From: JAFKFJ01 sp963786445
Lineage (GTDB): Bacteria; Pseudomonadota; Alphaproteobacteria; Acetobacterales; Acetobacteraceae
Length of the DNA: 64,000 nt
Direction of reading: 5' to 3'
Assembly (NCBI GenBank): GCA_963786445.1
Contig: CAWAZU010000026.1
Location: 248,001-312,000, forward strand
Position 1 is the stretch's first letter. Each line of letters opens with the position of its first letter. Position numbers and translations under genes: made by a program. Of the stretch, positions 51,329 to 59,165 are shown in pieces. The notes beneath the pieces are model-generated. The model made no database searches, was not told the DNA's origin, and worked only from the letters and a program-made list of their open reading frames with translations.

Positions 51329-52588
51329 CTATACCGGGACGATGTCCGGCCGGTTCTTGGGGAATTGTGCTATGATGGTTGGATCTAGGTTCAGGGTCTC
51401 GGCAACCATGTCCGGCGGGCTGTGCGCCAGCCAATCGGACAGCGAGACCTCCTCGAATCGGTCCGCCCGGAAGACTTCGATGAAGATCAGGTCCGTGTCG
51501 CCGGTGTTCTCGACGTAGTGTCCGAGCGCTTTCTTCACGTAGCCGATATCACCCGCATGAAAGTCTGAGGTGATCGCCGCCGGCCCGGTGTTGAAGACGG
51601 TCACGCGCGCGGAACCCCTGAGAAAGTACGTCCACTCGTCGGCATTAGGGTGCCAGTGCATCTCTCGCAGGCCACCTGGCTTCACCGTCACCTGCGTCGC
51701 CGCAATCGTTTTCGAAACGCGAAAGTTGGTGCTATCGGCAATCCGGATCGTCCCGTTCTTCATCTCCCTGTACGGCGGCATGTCGCCGAGCCTGAACACG
51801 AAGGAGTTCGGCGGCTTGCCCGCCGCGGCAGCCATCTGGGCCTCGGCCGTCTGCAGCGGGGGGGCGGTCCGGTTGCTCTGGTAGATCCACTTGTTGTGCA
51901 CTGGGACGTTCTTGAGCGCATCGACAGGCACGCCGAAATTCTTGGCAAGAACCTCCGGCGGGGTATGAGCGATCCAATCCGTCAGCAACAAGGTATTGAA
52001 CTCGGAGGATGCGCCGTTATCGAAGGCCAGGACGAATTCCGCGCCGTCCGGACCCAGGCCCTCCAGTGAGTGGGGATAACCGGCAGGAAAATACCACAGA
52101 TCGCCTGCCTTCACATCCGCGACCTCCGGACGTCCGTCCGTGTCGAGGATCGTGATGCGGCAGTTCCCGTAGGTCATGATGGCCCACTCCGCCTGCTGGT
52201 GCCAATGGAGCTCCCGAACCCCGCTTGGCCCGAGCCGCATATTGACGCCCGCGATCGTGGTCGAGATCTTGAAGTCATCCTGGGTGATCTGGCGTGCCCA
52301 CCCACCGTTCTGAATTCGCTTGGGTGCAAGGTTGAACGAGGCCCAGAACTGGGGCATTCCGTTCACGTCGGTCGCCGGCGGATTGAGGAAAGTGGGCTCG
52401 TTGCCGGCGAGACCGGGATCTTGCGGCCCGGGATCTGTCAGCGCCTTGGGGTTGGTGGCGTTGACCGCTCCTTCGGGCGGCTGATCGGGGTTGCCGAACG
52501 TCCCGGCTGCCCGCGCCACTGCCGCTGCAGTCGCGATGCCGCCGGCGGCGCCTGCAGCCAGGATACCGCGTCGGGACAAGTTACTCAT
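51329..52588 (-). CDS. oxdC: Secreted oxalate decarboxylase (bicupin)
   Basis: A 419-residue bicupin that splits oxalate to formate and CO2, using a proton and manganese. A twin-arginine signal (MSNLSRRGILAAGAAGG, up to about residue 28) sends it to the periplasm. Cupin 1 has HWHQQAEW (H128, H130, E134) and H173, cupin 2 has HWHPNADEW (H311, H313, E318) and H357, so both metal sites are complete. The lid that sets decarboxylase activity, SENST in Bacillus OxdC, reads SEFNT here with the glutamate kept (E196). The GGAGGTAAAAAGTT site fixes ATG 52588. Confidence 0.9.
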   Translation of the reverse strand: MSNLSRRGILAAGAAGGIATAAAVARAAGTFGNPDQPPEGAVNATNPKALTDPGPQDPGLAGNEPTFLNPPATDVNGMPQFWASFNLAPKRIQNGGWARQITQDDFKISTTIAGVNMRLGPSGVRELHWHQQAEWAIMTYGNCRITILDTDGRPEVADVKAGDLWYFPAGYPHSLEGLGPDGAEFVLAFDNGASSEFNTLLLTDWIAHTPPEVLAKNFGVPVDALKNVPVHNKWIYQSNRTAPPLQTAEAQMAAAAGKPPNSFVFRLGDMPPYREMKNGTIRIADSTNFRVSKTIAATQVTVKPGGLREMHWHPNADEWTYFLRGSARVTVFNTGPAAITSDFHAGDIGYVKKALGHYVENTGDTDLIFIEVFRADRFEEVSLSDWLAHSPPDMVAETLNLDPTIIAQFPKNRPDIVPV

Positions 52589-52800
52589 AACTTTTTACCT
52601 CCTTCAGATTTGCCGGGCGAGGCAGATCTCAGCGCCTGGCTGCCAAACGTCACGAGTCTGCGCACTGACACTGCATCTCCACTTGGGATGCTGGAGTGAA
52701 ACCAAGAGCTGGCTGCACTCGGGATCGCGCAGATGTTTGGGGGGAAAGCATCCCGATCGCGCCTGGCGCGTGGGTCGGTCGAGGCTGGCAACGCGGCGCG

Positions 52801-52868
52801 TCCGGGTCGCCGAAACAGGCTGCCCGTGCCACGGTAGCGGCGGTCGCAATTCCTCCGGCGGCGGTGTA
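52801..52868 (-). pseudogene. Decayed duplicate of the oxalate decarboxylase signal region
   Basis: On the minus strand this segment encodes AAGGIATAATVARAA and then FGDPD. The functional oxdC 200 bases downstream encodes AAGGIATAAAVARAA, then FGNPD, at residues 14-28 and 31-35. The DNA aligns too, with scattered third-position changes and a short deletion. What follows has no cupin similarity, so this is a fragment left by a duplicated or replaced oxdC copy. The surrounding 492-base gap (52589-53080) between oxdC and the second pump holds no other recognisable gene. Confidence 0.7.
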
Positions 52869-53080
52869 TGAGAGCGTGTTGTCGCGAGCAAACGGCGCCA
52901 TCGCCTGTGCCTCCATTGCCAATTGATGCCATCTGACCAATGGTGCTGACGAAAGCTTCCGATGCCAGCGACCGACTTCCACCTGCCCCGGATATAAGGA
53001 CGGCAGGTCGGTACGGATAATTCGAATTCGGCATCACCACATGAGCGCCCCGCATCCGCCGGTGTTGGCGTGGGTCGCTG

Positions 53081-56000
53081 TCACTCCGCTGGCTGCGCCA
53101 TCGCCGACCCGCCATGGCCGCGCACGCGCTCCAGCCAGCGCGCCAAGCGTTCCATGTAGAGGTAGATCACCGGCGTGGTGAACAGCGTCAGCACCTGGGA
53201 GACCACGAGGCCGCCGACCATTGCGTAGCCGAGTGGCCGGCGCAGTTCCGATCCGGTGCCCGAACCCAGCATCAGCGGCAACCCGCCCAGCAACGCGCAC
53301 ATCGTGGTCATCAGGATCGGCCGGAAGCGCATCCGGCACGCCTCGTGAATGGACTCCTCGGGCGACAATCCGCGATGCCGTTCGGCCTCCAGCGCGAAGT
53401 CGACCAGCATGATACCGTTCTTCTTGACGATGCCGATCAGCAGGATGATGCCGATGATGCCCATCACATCGAGGCCAAAGCCGAACACCAGCAGCACCAG
53501 CAAGGCACCAAGACCGGCCGACGGCAATGTGGAAATGATGGTCAGCGGATGGATCGTGTTTTCGTACAGCATGCCCAGAATGATGTAGACCGCGATCAGC
53601 GCCGCGAGGATCAGGATGGGCGTGCTGGACAGCGAGGCCTGAAACGCCTGCGCGTTGCCCTGGAAGCTGGCCTGAATCGTCGGCGGCACGTGCAGCGTCG
53701 CCATCGCGGCGTTGATGGCCGTCACCGCCGGGCCGAGCGGCGCGTTGCCCTTCAGGTTGAAGCTGAGTGTCACCGACGGGAACTGTCCCTGGTGATTGAC
53801 CGAAAGCGGCGCCACGGTCGGCTGCTGCGTGACCAGTTCGCTCAGCGGCACCATTCCGGCGGTCTGCGACCGCACATAGATCCGCTGCAGCGCATTCGGT
53901 CCAAGCTGGAATCCGGGATTCACTTCCATGATGACGAAATACTGGTTGAGGCTCGTGTAAAGCTGAGAGATCGGCCGCTGCCCGAAGGCGTCGTACAGCA
54001 CGTTGTCGATGCTGGCGGCGGTGATGCCCAGGCGCGAGGCGGCGTCGCGATTGATCGCCATCGCGAGTTGCGGTGCGGCGGATTGCTGATCGCTGGTTAG
54101 GTCGATCACCTGCGCCAACTTCGACAAGGCGTTCTGCACGATCGGCGCCCAGCGGTTGAGTTCGCTGAAATCCACGTCGGTCAGCGTGTACTGATATTGC
54201 GTCGCGGTCAGCCGGCCGCCGATGTTGATGTCCTGCACCGGCTGCATGAACAGGTGAACGCCGACCACGCCGTCCATCGCCCGGTTGAGGCGGGCCATTA
54301 CCTGCGCGATCGGCGCGCGCTCGGACACCGGCTTCAGCGCGATGAAGATGCGCCCCTGGTTCTCCGTCGAGGTGGCACCGCCGGCACCGATATAGGCGCC
54401 GGCCGACAGCACCGCGGGATCCTTCAGGACCAGCCCGATCACCCGCTGCTGCACCGCTTCCATCCCGGCCGGCGAGATGTCCTCCGCCGCCTCGGTGATG
54501 CCGAGGATCAGGCCGGTATCCTGCTCCGGAAAGAAGCCTTTCGGAATCGCCATGAACAGCCATCCGGTCACCGCCACCGTGCCCAGCATCACCACGAGCG
54601 TGGCGAAGCGCTGCCGCAGTGCGACCACAAGCGCCCGGTCATAGCCTGCCAGCAGCGCATCGAAACACCGCTCCAGGGCGCGCGACAGCCGGCCCTGCCG
54701 GTCCGGATGTTCGCGCCGCAGCAGCCGGCCGCCCATCATTGGGGTCAGTGTCAGGGACACCAGCGCGGAGACGGCAATGGCGACCGTCACGGTGACGGCG
54801 AATTCCTGGAACATCCGCCCGACCATGCCGCTCATCAGCAACAGCGGGATGAACACCGCCACCAACGAAATTGAAATCGACAGGATGGTGAAGCCGATTT
54901 CGCCGGCCCCGTCCAATGCCGCGCGCATCGGTGGCTTGCCCATCTCGATATGGCGGGCAATGTTTTCCACCATCACGATGGCGTCGTCGACGACGAAGCC
55001 GACCGCGATCGACAGCCCCATCAGCGACAGATTGTCCAGGCTGTAGCCGAACACATACATCACACCGAAGGTGCCGACGATCGACACCGGCACCGCGATG
55101 GCCGGAATAATCGTCGCCCAGACGCTGCGCAGGAACAGGAAGATCACGCCGACGACCAGCCCGATCGTCAGCAGCAAGGTGGTTTGCACATCGGCCACCG
55201 ACGCGCGGATGGTGGTTGTGCGGTCGGAGATCACCGAGAGCTTGATCGTGGGCGGGATCGACGCTTCCAACTGCGGCAACGCCGCTTGGATCGCCTGCAC
55301 GGTGCTGATCACGTTTGCGCCCGGCAGACGCTGGATCGCCAGGATGATGCCGGGATGCAAGTTGACCCAGCCCTTCAGGGTCTCGTCCTGCGGCCCGCTG
55401 ATCGCGTTGCCGACATCGGACACCCGGATCGGCCCGCCGTTGCGATAGGCGATGATCTGATGGTCCCAGGCGGACGGGGTAAGGATCTGATCGTCGGTCT
55501 GCAGCGTGGTGGCGCGGCTTTTGCCGTACAGGCTGCCCTTCGGCTGATCGACGCTGACATTGGTCAGCGCCGTGCGCACGTCCTCCAGGTCGAGACGGTT
55601 GGCGGCAAGCTGCGCCGGATTGAACTGCACGCGAATGGCCGGGTGCTGTTCGCCGCCGATGCTGACCAGGCCGACACCGGGTACCTGCGACAGCTTCTGT
55701 GCCAGGATGCTCTCGGCATAGTCGTCCACGGTGGTGATCGGCAACGTGTCGGAGGTGAGTCCGAGCACCAGGATGGGGGCGTCCGCAGGATTGGTCTCAT
55801 GATATGTCGGCGGTGTCGGCATGTTTTTCGGCAGTTGGCCGGCCGCCGCGTTGATTGCCGTCTGCACGAACTGTGCGGCGGCGTTGATGTCGTCGTTCAG
55901 AGCGAATTGCAGTGTGATCTGGGTGTAGCCAATTGAACTGGTTGAGGTCATTTGCGTGAGATACGGAATTTCGCCGAACTGCTTCTCCAGCGGCGTGGCG

Positions 56001-56191
56001 ACAGCGGAGGCCATTGTCTGCGGGTCGGCGCCGGGCAATTGCGCGGTGACCGCAATGGTCGGAAAGGCGACGTTCGGCAGTGCAGCGACCGGCAGCAACT
56101 GATACGCGGTGCCGCCCAGCAGAACGATCGCGACCATCAAAAGCGCCGTTGCGATCGGCCGCTTGATGAAGGGGCCTGAGAGGCTCATCAC
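53081..56191 (-). CDS. RND efflux transporter permease 2 (MdtB/MdtC-like)
   Basis: A 1036-residue pump of the AcrB superfamily. It starts MMSLSGPFIKRPIATALLMV, then LPVAALPNVAFPTIAVTAQL. The helix-4 motif LSIAVGFVVDDAIVMVENIA has the proton-relay Asp pair, and FPEQDTGLILGITEA opens the second half. LSLMGLSIAVGF and the NALQRIYVRS segment point to the MdtB/MdtC branch, of which E. coli uses two different subunits; only one is present here. The first ATG overlaps the adaptor stop, so adaptor and pump are translated together. The substrate is unknown. Confidence 0.94.
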   Translation of the reverse strand: MMSLSGPFIKRPIATALLMVAIVLLGGTAYQLLPVAALPNVAFPTIAVTAQLPGADPQTMASAVATPLEKQFGEIPYLTQMTSTSSIGYTQITLQFALNDDINAAAQFVQTAINAAAGQLPKNMPTPPTYHETNPADAPILVLGLTSDTLPITTVDDYAESILAQKLSQVPGVGLVSIGGEQHPAIRVQFNPAQLAANRLDLEDVRTALTNVSVDQPKGSLYGKSRATTLQTDDQILTPSAWDHQIIAYRNGGPIRVSDVGNAISGPQDETLKGWVNLHPGIILAIQRLPGANVISTVQAIQAALPQLEASIPPTIKLSVISDRTTTIRASVADVQTTLLLTIGLVVGVIFLFLRSVWATIIPAIAVPVSIVGTFGVMYVFGYSLDNLSLMGLSIAVGFVVDDAIVMVENIARHIEMGKPPMRAALDGAGEIGFTILSISISLVAVFIPLLLMSGMVGRMFQEFAVTVTVAIAVSALVSLTLTPMMGGRLLRREHPDRQGRLSRALERCFDALLAGYDRALVVALRQRFATLVVMLGTVAVTGWLFMAIPKGFFPEQDTGLILGITEAAEDISPAGMEAVQQRVIGLVLKDPAVLSAGAYIGAGGATSTENQGRIFIALKPVSERAPIAQVMARLNRAMDGVVGVHLFMQPVQDINIGGRLTATQYQYTLTDVDFSELNRWAPIVQNALSKLAQVIDLTSDQQSAAPQLAMAINRDAASRLGITAASIDNVLYDAFGQRPISQLYTSLNQYFVIMEVNPGFQLGPNALQRIYVRSQTAGMVPLSELVTQQPTVAPLSVNHQGQFPSVTLSFNLKGNAPLGPAVTAINAAMATLHVPPTIQASFQGNAQAFQASLSSTPILILAALIAVYIILGMLYENTIHPLTIISTLPSAGLGALLVLLVFGFGLDVMGIIGIILLIGIVKKNGIMLVDFALEAERHRGLSPEESIHEACRMRFRPILMTTMCALLGGLPLMLGSGTGSELRRPLGYAMVGGLVVSQVLTLFTTPVIYLYMERLARWLERVRGHGGSAMAQPAE

Positions 56192-57354
56192 AGCATTCCC
56201 GCGCTGGCTTCAGAGGAGTTCTGCACGTGCGGATCGGTCGGTGACACTTCGGCAACCCTGGCGCCGTTGCTCAGACGATACTGGCCTTCGGTCACCACGT
56301 GGTCGTTCGGCCGCAGCCCGCGGTCGATCACGGCGCGGCCGTCCAGCGTCTCCGCCACGTTCACGGGGCGCTGGCGGACGGTGCCGTCCGGCAAAACCAC
56401 GAAGACGAAGGCCCCGTCCTGTCCCTGCTGAAGTGCGCTCAACGGCAGGTTGACGGCGCCGTGGTGGACCCCGACGATCAGCCGGACATTGACGAACTCG
56501 CCCGGCCAGAGTGCGCGGCTGGCATTGGGGAAGGTCGCCTTGAGCTGCGCGGTGCCTGAACTCTGGCTGATAGTGTTGTTCACCAGCAGCAAGGTGCCTT
56601 CGTCGAGCTTGGTGCGATCGTCCTGGCCGTATGCGATGGCCGACAGGGTGGCTTTGGCCATCGCCGCCTGCACCGCCGGCACGTCGTCCTGCGGCAGCGT
56701 GAACACGACCGAGATCGGCTGGATCTGCGTGATCGTCACGATCGGCGTGGCGGTGCTCGGCTGCACGATGTTGCCGAGGTCGACGCGGCGGATGCCGGTG
56801 ACGCCGTCGATCGGCGACGTGATGGTGGTGTAGCCGAGCTGCGTCCGGGCGTTGAAGATGGCGGCCTGGTCGCTGGCGACGGCAGCCTGCTGCTGGCTGA
56901 CCGCGGCCTTCTGGTCGGTCACCTGCTGATCGGACGCGAACCCCGGCTTCAGCAGCGGAAGATACCGGTTGAGATTGGCCTGCGCGTTGGCCAGGTGCGC
57001 CTGATCGCGCGTCAAGGCTGCTTCGGCCTGCTGCAGCGCCGCCTGGTAGGGACGCGGATCGAGCTGGGCGATCAGGCTGCCGGGATGTACCACCTGGCCC
57101 TCGACGAAGCCGATCCGCTCTATGGTCCCGGTGACCTGGGCGTGCATGTCCACGACATTGTACGGCATCACCGTGCCGATGCCGGACATAACGACCGGGA
57201 AGTCGGACACCGCGACCTTGGCGGCGACGACGGGAATTGGCGGTGCCGGCATTGGCGGTTGCTGCGGCGGTTGGGCAGCGTCGAGCCGCCATGCCGCCAG
57301 TCCGGCAAGACCGATCGCGGCGCTCACGCCGATCGTTACGGTGAATTTCGCCAT
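56188..57354 (-). CDS. RND efflux periplasmic adaptor subunit (MFP) 2
   Basis: A 388-residue MdtA-like adaptor. The N-terminal helix (VTIGVSAAIGLAGLAAWRLD) is followed by a Pro-rich spacer, the barrel strand FPVVMSGIGTVMPYNVVDMH, the half-lipoyl IGFVEGQVVHPGSLIAQLDP and the coiled-coil hairpin (YQAALQQAEAALTRDQAHLA onwards). YTTITSPIDGVTGIRRVDLG completes the barrel. ATG 57354 starts 22 bases after the hydrolase-like gene. It probably forms an operon with that gene and the pump, under the divergent LysR regulator. Confidence 0.93.
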   Translation of the reverse strand: MAKFTVTIGVSAAIGLAGLAAWRLDAAQPPQQPPMPAPPIPVVAAKVAVSDFPVVMSGIGTVMPYNVVDMHAQVTGTIERIGFVEGQVVHPGSLIAQLDPRPYQAALQQAEAALTRDQAHLANAQANLNRYLPLLKPGFASDQQVTDQKAAVSQQQAAVASDQAAIFNARTQLGYTTITSPIDGVTGIRRVDLGNIVQPSTATPIVTITQIQPISVVFTLPQDDVPAVQAAMAKATLSAIAYGQDDRTKLDEGTLLLVNNTISQSSGTAQLKATFPNASRALWPGEFVNVRLIVGVHHGAVNLPLSALQQGQDGAFVFVVLPDGTVRQRPVNVAETLDGRAVIDRGLRPNDHVVTEGQYRLSNGARVAEVSPTDPHVQNSSEASAGML

Positions 57355-57376
57355 ATGCGTTATCTCCTGGACGGGG

Positions 57377-57970
57377 TCATCGCGCGGCTGCGCGCGCCGG
57401 CCGGTGCGACGCGGCAAGCGCCACGGCGACCAGTTCGGCCAGGTAGGCACCGCCCAGGCGCACGAGCGCCGGCGACAGACCGTCGGTGCCTTCCGGGCGT
57501 TCGAGCACGCTGCCCTGGGCGTCCAAACTCGCCGCGCGGAACCAGCGGAGCAATTCGGCCAGTGCCGGCGCATGGCACAGCGGGTCGGCCACCTCCCACA
57601 CCAGCCGCAGCCGAGTGGTGCGCCGGGCCGGGGCATCCGCCAGCGGTTTGAGGGGCACCAGCACGCTGCCGCAGGTCAGCACGCCGGCCCAGGAGGGCGC
57701 ATCCCGCGCGAAGGCAATCTGCAAGGCCGTGCCTTCGGCGCCGCAGACGCCAGCCAGCACAAGGCTTTCGGCAGCGATCCCGGCCTGATCGAGCAGCCGG
57801 ACCGCCAGCGCCGCCGCTGCGTCGGCCGCAGGGCCGTCAGGCACCTGCATTGTGGCGATCTGCGCCGCCGGAATAGCCGGGCTCCAGGCCCTCGCCAGCA
57901 TGATGGCGGCCTCCGCGGTACCCGGCGGATGCAGCAGCAGCGCCTTGGCGACTGGTGCGCCTCGTGGCAT
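57377..57970 (-). CDS. Degenerate alpha/beta-hydrolase-like protein of the efflux operon
   Basis: About 197 residues from ATG 57970. The pattern resembles a small alpha/beta hydrolase: KALLLHPPGTAEAAIMLARA near the N-terminus, a nucleophile-elbow-like LAGVCGAEG with cysteine in the serine place, WEVADPLCHAPALAELLRWF where the aspartate loop would be, and GTDGLSPALVRLG where the catalytic histidine (GHGLS) would be expected but is replaced. So it is probably not a normal esterase. It lies first in the operon with adaptor and pump. It may bind or modify the pump's substrate. Function unknown; family assignment tentative. Confidence 0.6.
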   Translation of the reverse strand: MPRGAPVAKALLLHPPGTAEAAIMLARAWSPAIPAAQIATMQVPDGPAADAAAALAVRLLDQAGIAAESLVLAGVCGAEGTALQIAFARDAPSWAGVLTCGSVLVPLKPLADAPARRTTRLRLVWEVADPLCHAPALAELLRWFRAASLDAQGSVLERPEGTDGLSPALVRLGGAYLAELVAVALAASHRPARAAAR

Positions 57971-58171
57971 GGCAAAGGCACGAACGTGTTCCACGGGTTG
58001 CCTCGTGTGCTGGTGGCAGCGGGCAAGGTGAGCGGTGCGCGGACGGGCAGCCAATGCAGCGTTCTCACGGGGACATGCCGGCGGGTCATGGGGCCCGGGT
58101 GCTGGCATGGCGCCGGAAGCTGCGCCAACATGCCGCCCCCAGCTTCAGCAAGCTTCGGCAGGGAGACCCGC
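57971..58171. promoter_or_regulatory. Divergent promoter region, likely LysR operator
   Basis: These 201 bases lie between the start of the efflux operon (minus) and the LysR gene (plus), the normal place for a LysR-type operator. An inverted pair GGCGC-N8-GCGCC, flanked by GGCAT and ATGCC, is visible at about 58110-58140. No exact T-N11-A box was confirmed, so the operator position is a guess. Confidence 0.4.
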
Positions 58172-59077
58172 ATGAACTGGCGGACGCTCGACCTCAACCT
58201 GCTCGTGGTATTCAATGCCGTGGCGCAGGAGCGCAGTGCGACGCGCGCGGCGGCAAAGCTCAACCTGACCCAGCCTGCGATCAGCCACGCCCTGACCCGG
58301 CTGCGCGGCGCGCTCCGCGACGAACTGTTCGTGCGTACCCCGGACGGCATGGAGCCCACACCCTACGCCGAGCGGTTGGCAGGCCCGGTTCGCGCCGCGC
58401 TGGAGAGCCTGCATACCGCGCTCGATGGTGCTGCCCCGTTCGAGCCGGCCACAGCCGAGCGCGGCTTCACGGTCGCTGTAAACAATCGTGCGGCCCTTGT
58501 CCTTGCCGCCCCGCTCGCGGCCGCGACTGCAGCCGAGGCGCCGGGGATAGGGCTGGACCTACGCCCGAGCGGCACGCTCGACCTGGCGGACCGTCTGGAC
58601 CGCGGCGAGCTCGACCTTGCCATCGGCAGTCTCGCAGCGCCCGGGGAGCGGTTCTCCGACCGGCGGCTGTTCGAGGACGGCTTTGCCGCCCTGGTGCGCC
58701 ATGGCCACGCCGCAGCCGTCGGCGGGACCCTCGATCTCGACGCACTCGCCGCCTATCCGCATCTCGCTTTGTCCTCCACCGGCGAGGAAACCGCCTTCGT
58801 GGATGCGGAGCTTGCCCGCCACGGGCTGGCGCGTCGCATCGCGCTGCGCGCACCGCTGCTCGCCGCAGCGGCCACGCTGGCGCAGTCGGACATGGTTGCC
58901 GTCGTCAGCGAGAGTACCGCCCGAGCGTTCGCGCGCGCCGCACCATTGGAGGTGCTGCAACTACCCTTTGCGTCGCCGCGGCTGGCGATGGCCATGCTGT
59001 GGCACCGCAGGTTCGACGACGTACCCGCGCATCGTTGGCTGCGTGGCGTGGTGCTGCGCGTCGCGCGCACGCTGTAG
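58172..59077 (+). CDS. LysR family transcriptional regulator
   Basis: A 301-residue regulator. The N-terminal helix-turn-helix is MNWRTLDLNLLVVFNAVAQE, then SATRAAAKLNLTQPAISHAL, with LRDELFVRTPDGMEPT after it. The effector domain (from about residue 92, GFTVAVNNRAALVLAAPLAA) resembles the NodD/LinR-type group. GGGAG precedes ATG 58172. It is divergent from the hydrolase-like/adaptor/pump operon, so control of that efflux system in response to its substrate is the natural reading. It converges with the oxidoreductase gene. Confidence 0.92.
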   Translation: MNWRTLDLNLLVVFNAVAQERSATRAAAKLNLTQPAISHALTRLRGALRDELFVRTPDGMEPTPYAERLAGPVRAALESLHTALDGAAPFEPATAERGFTVAVNNRAALVLAAPLAAATAAEAPGIGLDLRPSGTLDLADRLDRGELDLAIGSLAAPGERFSDRRLFEDGFAALVRHGHAAAVGGTLDLDALAAYPHLALSSTGEETAFVDAELARHGLARRIALRAPLLAAAATLAQSDMVAVVSESTARAFARAAPLEVLQLPFASPRLAMAMLWHRRFDDVPAHRWLRGVVLRVARTL

Positions 59078-59128
59078 GCACGCCGCCAAGACCTGAACGA
59101 CAACGTGGTCGAGGACATCGCGCCGGGC

Positions 59129-59149
59129 GGGCGGCGAGATCTGCCGCCC
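59129..59149. terminator. Possible bidirectional hairpin terminator
   Basis: GGGCGGC and GCCGCCC (59129-59135 and 59143-59149) with a 7-base loop lie in the 88-base gap between the convergent LysR and oxidoreductase genes. No T-tract follows on either strand, so it is only a weak candidate. Confidence 0.4.
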
Positions 59150-59165
59150 CCTCGGACGAGCGGCG

